A stretch of DNA of 11,617 nucleotides from Pseudomonadota bacterium (GTDB lineage: Bacteria > Pseudomonadota > Gammaproteobacteria > Burkholderiales > Burkholderiaceae_B). The notes below the pieces were generated by a model. It was not told where the DNA came from. It searched no databases and worked only from the letters and a program-made list of their open reading frames with translations. Every line of letters begins with the position of its first letter. The first letter of the stretch is position 1. This document shows, piece by piece, positions 6,308-11,617 of the stretch. The position numbers were made by a program, and so were the translations under genes. The stretch lies in contig JAEWEH010000086.1 in the NCBI GenBank assembly GCA_023389535.1, forward strand, positions 1 through 11,617, written 5' to 3'.

Positions 6308-7396
6308 CTAACGGCTGTGCATGGCGAAGAATTGCCACATCAGCATGGATGCCGCCGGTCCGTGCTTGCTGTTGAACTTCAGCTTGCTATCGCCGCCGCT
6401 CCATGCATGGCCCACTTCTTTCAAGCGGCACAGCCGCACCGCAATGCGCCGACTTTTCACAAAATCCTGCCTGATATATTCCCGGTGCGTCCCTTTGGCC
6501 AAGACCGCAACGCTGGCAGAGGAAGCAGCATTCAGATAACTGAACTGCTGTGCAAGCTGGACGGCATTGCGCATGGATACGACATGGTCGCGCTCGCCAT
6601 GCAGAATGATGATCGGCATGCCGGGAAACGTTTGGGGTTCCGGTATCAAAGGCGCCAGCAGTTCAGCCGGATCCAACGGGCTAGCTTGACGCATCGCCCG
6701 CAAGCCCGTTACCGCGTTGTGGGCAGCGCCAAGCACGGCGCCCGAATGCGTTGCCACAGCGGCAAAAACGTTTGGATACCGCAAGGCTGCCAAGGCGGCC
6801 ATGCCGGCCCCGGCCGATAAGCCCGCAATATAAACCCGCCCTGCGTCCAGCCGATACTTGTGCACCAGCGCCACGGCGAGGCTTGCGATTGCATCGGCCT
6901 CGGCCAGGCCGTGTCCCGCATCCGGCTGAAACCACCGCCAGCATCGCATCTGCTGCACGCGCTTGGCTTGCTGCGGATACGCCACCATGAAACCCTTCTG
7001 GTCAGCCAAGCGATTCATGCGCGACCCCAGCGCCATTTCGTACGAAGTCTGTTGGCAGCCATGCAGCATAATGATCAGCGGCTGCCCGGCGACAGGGCGG
7101 CCGTTCGGGCTATACAGCCAGTAGGCCAAGCGGCCCAGAAGCTCTGTGCCGGTCGGCGCCGTCTTATGTATGAAGTTCTGCCAACTGCCCTTGCCCGTAG
7201 GCAAAGGTAGTGGGGCGGGAGGCAGCTTGGGCCTGTGGGCAGCGGTCCGCGTGGCCGCTTGCTTCGCCGCTTTCTTCTTTACCGCCTTGCGCGGCTTGCG
7301 GGCAACCGGCACGTTGACAAGTTTTAATGCCTGGCGCTGGATACGGGCCGCCCGCTTGATGGCGGTAAATAGCACATTACTGAGCTTTCGGGGCAT
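6308..7396 (-). CDS. PHB depolymerase-family esterase (alpha/beta hydrolase)
   Basis: Start at ATG 7396 gives 362 residues. The open frame continues 34 codons upstream, but AAGG stands before this ATG and the M-P-R-K-L-S opening is typical of the family. The hydrolase core spans residues about 75-360. The oxyanion region is L-H-G-C-Q-Q-T (111-117). The nucleophile is S194 in G-L-S-A-G, and the other triad residues are D270 (G-E-R-D) and H330 (V-G-H-A-W). Before the core, residues 30-68 are rich in Lys, Arg, Ala and Pro, and residues 1-28 form a basic amphipathic helix. There is no cleavable signal peptide, so it is probably cytoplasmic or granule-associated. The family hydrolyses short-chain poly(3-hydroxybutyrate), feruloyl-type or other esters, and the true substrate cannot be told from sequence. 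It seems to be a single-gene unit, divergent from the dehydrogenase gene. Confidence 0.9.
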   Translation of the reverse strand: MPRKLSNVLFTAIKRAARIQRQALKLVNVPVARKPRKAVKKKAAKQAATRTAAHRPKLPPAPLPLPTGKGSWQNFIHKTAPTGTELLGRLAYWLYSPNGRPVAGQPLIIMLHGCQQTSYEMALGSRMNRLADQKGFMVAYPQQAKRVQQMRCWRWFQPDAGHGLAEADAIASLAVALVHKYRLDAGRVYIAGLSAGAGMAALAALRYPNVFAAVATHSGAVLGAAHNAVTGLRAMRQASPLDPAELLAPLIPEPQTFPGMPIIILHGERDHVVSMRNAVQLAQQFSYLNAASSASVAVLAKGTHREYIRQDFVKSRRIAVRLCRLKEVGHAWSGGDSKLKFNSKHGPAASMLMWQFFAMHSR

Positions 7397-7423
7397 GGAT
7401 CGACCTTGTTGAATACCGCAGGA

Positions 7424-7452
7424 ATAATACGGTTGCCGCACTCGCCAGAAAA
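7424..7452 (-). promoter_or_regulatory. Candidate sigma70 promoter of the PHB depolymerase-family gene
   Basis: On the minus strand TATTAT (7429-7424) is a 5-of-6 match to the -10 consensus. It is preceded, 17 bases upstream, by TTTTCT (7452-7447), a poor 3-of-6 match to -35. Transcription would begin about 20 bases before the ATG at 7396, leaving room for the AAGG ribosome binding site. Confidence 0.4.
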
Positions 7453-7505
7453 GAGCCGTGGCGATACACTGCATTCCACCCGATCCACATTTCAGCACAA
7501 GGTCA

Positions 7506-7519
7506 TCCGCGTACGCGGA
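7506..7519. promoter_or_regulatory. Perfect 14-bp palindrome TCCGCGTACGCGGA, possible operator
   Basis: The sequence is its own reverse complement with no central spacer, which suits a dimeric DNA-binding protein better than an RNA hairpin. It ends 17 bases before the ATG of the dehydrogenase gene and lies in the 140-base divergent region shared with the esterase gene. No regulator gene adjoins it, so its binder is unknown. A chance palindrome in GC-rich DNA cannot be excluded. Confidence 0.4.
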
Positions 7520-7536
7520 CGCCTTAATACCCGCCC

Positions 7537-8508
7537 ATGACGAAAATTGCCATCCTTGACGACTACCAAAGCTGTGTGCAAAGCCTGGACTGCTTTGACA
7601 CGCTGACCCAGCACGAGGTCGAGATCTTTCACGATAACGTAAAGGATACCGGTTTATTGGCCCAGCGCCTGCATGACGCGGAAGCGATTGTGCTTACAAG
7701 AGAGCGAACAAAAATTACCGCTCAATTGCTGGACCAACTGCCTCGTCTGCGCCTTATCAGCCAAACCGGCAAAGTGTCCGGCCATATCGATATCGCCGCG
7801 TGTACGGATCGAGGAATCGCCGTTATGGATGGCGAGGGGCACGGCGCAGCAACAGCCGAACTGACATGGTGCCTGATGCTGGCCAGCCGACGGCATTTCG
7901 TGCCGGAGGTCAACCGCTTGAAGCAAGGCTTGTGGCAGGGCCACCTGGGTCAGCAACTGCGCGGTCAGCGCTTGGGCATCTGGAGCTACGGCCGCATCGG
8001 CCAGCAAGTCGCCGCCTATGGCAAGGCCTTTGGCATGCACACATGGGTCTGGGGCAGCGAACATTCCACCAGCCGGGCGCGCGCCGACGGCTTTGAAATC
8101 GCCCCATCGAAAGAAGCCCTTTTCGCCGAAAGCGACATTGTGAGCCTGCATTTGCGCCTAAGCGATCGGACCCGGGGCATCATAGGCCCCGCCGACCTGG
8201 CCAGGATGAAAGACAGCGCATTGCTGGTCAACACCAGCCGTGCCGAGCTTATCCAGCCTGGCGCGCTGGAAGCGGCACTGCGTGCCGGCAAGCCCGGCTA
8301 TGCCGCGGTCGATGTGTTTGAAAACGAGCCGTTGATCGGCACCGAGCACCCCCTGTTGGGATTACCGAATGCGCTCTGTACGCCCCATATCGGTTTCGTG
8401 GAAAAGGACAATTACGAAGCCTATTATGGCAAGGCTTTCGAAAATATCCTTCGATTCTTCAAGGGCGACATGCAGGGCGTGGTCAACCCGGAATCCCTGA
8501 GCCGTTAG
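7537..8508 (+). CDS. D-2-hydroxyacid dehydrogenase family NAD(P)-dependent oxidoreductase
   Basis: This encodes 323 residues, the usual length. The N-terminal and C-terminal parts form the substrate-binding domain. Residues about 105-285 are the nucleotide-binding Rossmann domain, with the dinucleotide loop L-G-I-W-S-Y-G-R-I-G at 146-155. The catalytic trio is visible: R235 (V-N-T-S-R), E264 (F-E-N-E-P) and H284 (T-P-H-I-G). Family members reduce 2-keto acids to D-2-hydroxyacids, or the reverse, in the cytoplasm. One oddity is that the first Gly of GxGxxG is Ser150. There is no clear Shine-Dalgarno sequence before the ATG, and the upstream bases hold a 14-bp palindrome. Its stop codon overlaps that of the convergent cyclic-di-GMP gene. 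Phosphoglycerate dehydrogenase or glyoxylate/hydroxypyruvate reductase activity is possible, and the substrate cannot be decided here. Confidence 0.92.
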   Translation: MTKIAILDDYQSCVQSLDCFDTLTQHEVEIFHDNVKDTGLLAQRLHDAEAIVLTRERTKITAQLLDQLPRLRLISQTGKVSGHIDIAACTDRGIAVMDGEGHGAATAELTWCLMLASRRHFVPEVNRLKQGLWQGHLGQQLRGQRLGIWSYGRIGQQVAAYGKAFGMHTWVWGSEHSTSRARADGFEIAPSKEALFAESDIVSLHLRLSDRTRGIIGPADLARMKDSALLVNTSRAELIQPGALEAALRAGKPGYAAVDVFENEPLIGTEHPLLGLPNALCTPHIGFVEKDNYEAYYGKAFENILRFFKGDMQGVVNPESLSR

Positions 8509-10610
8509 GCCATGGCCGGCGTTGGCGTGGCCGTCGCCTTGGCCTGACACGCCAACGCCGCCCGCATGAAGTCCGCGGCAGGCGCCGGGCGTCCCAATAA
8601 ATAGCCCTGAAGGGAATTACAGCCTAATTCTGTCAGGAGACTTTGCTGGGTAATCGTTTCGACGCCTTCTGCGACGATATTCAGCTTCAGCGTCTTGCCC
8701 AAGGCGATGATGGCAGACACTATGGCTTCGTCTTCGGTGTCTCGTACCAGCTCTCGCACGAAGCCGCGGTCGATTTTCAGCTCGCTGGCCGGTAGGCGTT
8801 TCAAATAAAGCAGGCTTGAATACCCCGTGCCAAAGTCATCAATCGCTATCCTGACGCCCATCTCGTCCAGCCGTTGCAATATGCCCATGCTTGCATCCAC
8901 GTTGCGCATTGCGGTGGACTCAGTGATTTCCAGCGTAAGGCTGGCCGGTGGCAGTTGATAGCGGTCTAGCGTCTGCCGGACGGTCTGGATGAGCTCGGCA
9001 TGGTTGAACTGTACGGCAGACAAGTTGACGGCCATGGTCCAGCCAGCCCCTTCTTTGGTGGCGCGCCAGGCCTTGAGCTGGCGACACGCTTCGTCCAGCA
9101 CCCAGTTGTCGATGGCGACGATCATGCCTGTTTTCTCGGCCACCGGGATGAACTTGTCGGGCGGAACCATGCCCCGGACCGGATGCTGCCAGCGCACCAA
9201 TGCCTCTGCTCCCATCACCGGCCCGCCGGGATCGTCGAACTTGGGTTGATAATGCAGCACCAGTTCGCCTCGCTCCACGGCAAAACGCAAATCATTCACC
9301 AACTGCAGATAATCGTCTGCGTCGACCGCCATGGATGCGTCGAAAAAGGAATAGCCATTGCGGCCCGCGCCTTTGCGGTGGTACATCGCCGCGTCAGCGT
9401 TGGTCAATAGCGTGCGTGCGCCGGACCCGTTCATCGGATAGACCGAGATGCCTATGCTGACAGAGAGCCGCAGCTCGAATTTATGGATCTTGAACGGCTC
9501 GGCGATGACGGCCGCGATCCTTGCGGCCAAAGTCGCGATATCGTCCGGGTCGCCCTTGTCGGTCAGCACGACGAATTCGTCCCCGCCCAGGCGTGCTACG
9601 GTGTCGCCGCCACGCACGCAGTCCTGCATTCTTCGCGCGGTTTCGACCAGGAGCAGGTCGCCCACGCGGTGCCCATGAGCGTCGTTGATGGCCTTGAAGC
9701 CATCCAGATCCATGAACAGCACAGAGAAGCGAGCATTGCTGCGCATGGCGCCCTGCCTGGCCTGCTCGATACGATCTTCGAGCAGCGCGCGGTTCGGCAG
9801 GCCCGTCAAGGGATCATGCAGGGCCATATGCCGCAGCCTGCGATTGGCCGCGCTCAGTGATTCGTTCAAGGCGCCGGCATACGATTCATGCCGCCTGTCC
9901 AATACCGAAATCACCAGGGCCATCGCCAGCACGCCCACCGTTATAAGCGTCACCAGCACCGACAGCCAATGGGCGTCCATGCCAAAGCGGGCTGCGCCGC
10001 ATATGCTGCCAAGCGGAAATTGTGCGGCAGCCATGCCGCTGTAGTGCATGCCCGCAATGGCGCAGCCCATGATGGCCGCCGCGCCAAGCCGCAGCCATGG
10101 CGCGCGCAACGAGCGATGCTGCAAGCGAAACGCCATCCAGAGCGCCGCACCGGAGGACACGACGGCAATCACAATGGACAGCACAAACAGCACCGGGTCA
10201 TAGATGATGCCGGGCGCCATGCGCATTGCCGCCATGCCGGAATAATGCATAGCGGCCACGCCGGAACCCAGGACCACGGCGCCAACACAGAGCCTGCCCC
10301 AAGCCAGCTCTTTGCGACAGGCCACCCATAACGCAAATGCCGACGACGCAATGGCAATGATGAGCGAGCCCAGCGTGATCCACGGGTCGTAGCCCAAGTC
10401 GATAGGCAGGCTGAAGGCCAGCATGCCTATGAAGTGCATGGACCAGATGCCCAGCCCCATGGAAAACGCCCCGCCGAACCACCAGCCCAGTGCACTGCGA
10501 CGGCCGGCCGTACTGATACGGCGAGCCATATCGAGCGCGGTATACGAGGCCAAGATGGCCACGAGCAGGGAAAGGAGGACCAGGACGTCGCTATAGCTGC
10601 TTTCAAGCAT
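8505..10610 (-). CDS. MHYT-GGDEF-EAL cyclic-di-GMP turnover membrane protein
   Basis: This encodes 701 residues. Residues 1-240 are a seven-helix MHYT sensor with three motif copies: MHFIGM (58-63), MHYSGM (121-126) and MHYSGM (188-193). MHYT domains are proposed to bind copper or sense oxygen, CO or NO, and Pseudomonas NbdA has the same domain order. The GGDEF domain (about 262-425) has an intact G-G-D-E-F at 342-346 and an R-G-G-D inhibitory site at 333-336, five residues upstream, so it could make cyclic-di-GMP and be product-inhibited. The EAL domain (about 435-685) keeps E469, N529, E561, D591, D592, K612, E648 and Q668, so it looks able to hydrolyse cyclic-di-GMP. No good ribosome binding site precedes the ATG, but the first membrane helix begins at residue 8, so a later start is unlikely. 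It is transcribed alone, divergent from the second Bug gene. Confidence 0.96.
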   Translation of the reverse strand: MLESSYSDVLVLLSLLVAILASYTALDMARRISTAGRRSALGWWFGGAFSMGLGIWSMHFIGMLAFSLPIDLGYDPWITLGSLIIAIASSAFALWVACRKELAWGRLCVGAVVLGSGVAAMHYSGMAAMRMAPGIIYDPVLFVLSIVIAVVSSGAALWMAFRLQHRSLRAPWLRLGAAAIMGCAIAGMHYSGMAAAQFPLGSICGAARFGMDAHWLSVLVTLITVGVLAMALVISVLDRRHESYAGALNESLSAANRRLRHMALHDPLTGLPNRALLEDRIEQARQGAMRSNARFSVLFMDLDGFKAINDAHGHRVGDLLLVETARRMQDCVRGGDTVARLGGDEFVVLTDKGDPDDIATLAARIAAVIAEPFKIHKFELRLSVSIGISVYPMNGSGARTLLTNADAAMYHRKGAGRNGYSFFDASMAVDADDYLQLVNDLRFAVERGELVLHYQPKFDDPGGPVMGAEALVRWQHPVRGMVPPDKFIPVAEKTGMIVAIDNWVLDEACRQLKAWRATKEGAGWTMAVNLSAVQFNHAELIQTVRQTLDRYQLPPASLTLEITESTAMRNVDASMGILQRLDEMGVRIAIDDFGTGYSSLLYLKRLPASELKIDRGFVRELVRDTEDEAIVSAIIALGKTLKLNIVAEGVETITQQSLLTELGCNSLQGYLLGRPAPAADFMRAALACQAKATATPTPAMA

Positions 10611-10683
10611 GGGGTAGGCAGGGAAAATGGGAACCGACCCGCCCCATCGCGGCCAAAAGATCAGGCTCTCAAGCTGGGTACTA

Positions 10684-10693
10684 GGGTTAACCC
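10684..10693. promoter_or_regulatory. Perfect 10-bp palindrome GGGTTAACCC in divergent intergenic region
   Basis: This self-complementary sequence lies in the 214-base space between the divergent cyclic-di-GMP gene and the second Bug gene. It is about 75 bases from the former start and 130 from the latter. It could be a regulator site, but its short length leaves chance as a real alternative. Confidence 0.25.
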
Positions 10694-10722
10694 CGAATTA
10701 TGCCGACGGCGCCCAGCGATAG

Positions 10723-10746
10723 CAACACAAGTCTTTGATTGTGTTG
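10723..10746. promoter_or_regulatory. Inverted repeat CAACACAA-N8-TTGTGTTG, possible operator
   Basis: Two perfect 8-bp arms (10723-10730 and 10739-10746) flank an 8-base centre, 78-102 bases upstream of the second Bug gene. The arm spacing fits a dimeric regulator contacting two successive helical turns. As RNA it would form an AT-rich hairpin without a following T-run, so a terminator is less likely. The repeat is clear, the function inferred. Confidence 0.4.
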
Positions 10747-10824
10747 GATTCTGGAGTCAAATTTGCTTCAGTTATCATGCATGGTCAGCTTTCCGACTTA
10801 TGCGCGTCACCACGGAGATTTTGC

Positions 10825-11617
10825 ATGCGCCATTTATCAGCCATTACCGGCACCCTCAAGAAAACAGTTCTGCCCATTGCGTTACTGACGGCAGCCGGCA
10901 TGGCACATGCGGCTTATCCGGATCGGCCCATCACGCTCATCGTGCCTTTCCCTCCCGGCCAGGCGACCGATATTTTCGCCCGCGAAGTCGCCGACAAACT
11001 GGCGAAAGAAATCAACCAGCCCGTCGTGGTCGAAAACAAGGCCGGGGCCGGCAGCAATATCGGCATGCAGTTCGTTGCACGCGCCAAGCCGGACGGCTAC
11101 ACCCTGGTCGTTGGCGGCAGCGCGGCGGCCGTGAACCAGACCTTGTACAAGGCACCCGGCTATTCGCTGGCCGATGACTTCACCGCCATCAGCGGCATTT
11201 TCTCGGTGCCGTTGGTGTTCCTGTCCAATCCGAAATCCGGCATCACATCGCTGCAGCAGCTTGCCGAAAAAAGCCGGGCCGAACCAGACAGCCTGGCCTA
11301 CGCCAGCGCCGGCATAGGCGGCACCCAACACCTTTCGGCCGAAATGTTCAAGCACGCAGCAGGCATCGAAATGCGGCACATTCCGTACAAAGGCAGCGGG
11401 CCGGCGCAGGCCGACTTCCTTGGCAATCACGTACCTTTGATGGTGGACTCGGTAACGGCGGCACTGCCCCATATCCAATCCGGCAGCGCCAACGCCCTGG
11501 CCGTCACCACTAAAAACCGCGTGGACCAATTACCCAAGGTGCCGACCGTGGCCGAATCAGGCTACCCAGGCTTTGAAGCAGTGGGTTGGGCGGCTCTGTT
11601 CGCTCCCAAAGATACAC
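10825..11617 (+). CDS. Bug/TctC-family periplasmic solute-binding receptor (C-terminus beyond right edge)
   Basis: ATG at 10825, with GGAG 7 bases upstream, opens 264 visible codons; the window ends before the stop, and a complete member would have roughly 325 residues. Residues 1-29 are a signal peptide with likely cleavage at A-H-A before A-Y-P. The mature protein begins with the Bug pattern [19 protein letters not shown], where Gln replaces the usual second Gly of P-P-G-G. Further family marks are [34 protein letters not shown] and [11 protein letters not shown]. It is clearly a different receptor from the one at 3907-4884. It would deliver an unknown carboxylate and probably leads another operon to the right. 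Confidence 0.95.
   Translation, partial: MRHLSAITGTLKKTVLPIALLTAAGMAHAAYPDRPITLIVPFPPGQATDIFAREVADKLAKEINQPVVVENKAGAGSNIGMQFVARAKPDGYTLVVGGSAAAVNQTLYKAPGYSLADDFTAISGIFSVPLVFLSNPKSGITSLQQLAEKSRAEPDSLAYASAGIGGTQHLSAEMFKHAAGIEMRHIPYKGSGPAQADFLGNHVPLMVDSVTAALPHIQSGSANALAVTTKNRVDQLPKVPTVAESGYPGFEAVGWAALFAPKDT

Noticed and set aside
7397..7498. N-terminal extension of the esterase up to 7498
   Set aside because: The extra 34 residues do not form a proper signal peptide, and the region contains a good -10 element for the gene itself.
10434..11177. Plus-strand frame entering from the cyclic-di-GMP gene and crossing into the Bug region, including an ATG at 10800
   Set aside because: It is out of frame with the Bug protein and antisense to the MHYT region. 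GGAG 7 bases before 10825 supports the later ATG.
10882..11529. Minus-strand open frame of 215 codons opposite the second Bug gene
   Set aside because: The plus-strand frame has a signal peptide, ribosome binding site and full Bug motifs. The antisense frame has no recognisable domain.

Overview
The window looks like chromosome of a beta-proteobacterium of the order Burkholderiales, most likely family Alcaligenaceae (Bordetella, Achromobacter or Pusillimonas-like). This rests on two stand-alone Bug/TctC-type periplasmic solute receptors, a PHB-depolymerase-family esterase with the Lys/Ala-rich N-terminus common in that group, a moderately GC-rich composition, and dense gene packing. No rRNA, tRNA, CRISPR array, insertion sequence or phage gene was seen. 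There is no gene-free stretch longer than about 235 bases. Ten protein-coding genes are supported, of which two run off the window edges.

Left block (1-3015, minus strand): three tightly coupled genes. In transcription order they encode a membrane CHASE2 protein without a cytoplasmic output domain, a 122-residue secreted protein of unknown function, and an M48-type zinc metalloprotease lipoprotein that continues past the left edge. The junctions are a 1-base overlap (TGATG) and a 4-base overlap (ATGA), so all three are probably co-translated. All three are predicted to place most of their mass in the periplasm. This is the best candidate here for an undescribed envelope system.

Central catabolic block (3160-6073, minus strand): in transcription order, a mandelate-racemase-type enolase superfamily enzyme, a Bug receptor and a FadR/FCD-type GntR regulator, with gaps of 34 and 54 bases. 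It reads as an acid-sugar or hydroxy-acid utilisation operon. A perfect TGGT-ACG-ACCA inverted repeat upstream of the first gene matches the FadR-family operator pattern and is the natural site for regulation by the last gene. The enzyme has Arg where the second catalytic Lys of mandelate racemase sits.

Right block: a PHB-depolymerase-family esterase (minus, 6308-7396) is divergent from a D-2-hydroxyacid dehydrogenase-family gene (plus, 7537-8508), with a perfect 14-bp palindrome between them. The dehydrogenase gene meets a large MHYT-GGDEF-EAL cyclic-di-GMP protein (minus, 8505-10610) tail to tail, with the two stop codons overlapping. A 214-base divergent region with two symmetric sequence elements then leads into a second Bug receptor (plus, from 10825) that is cut by the right edge.
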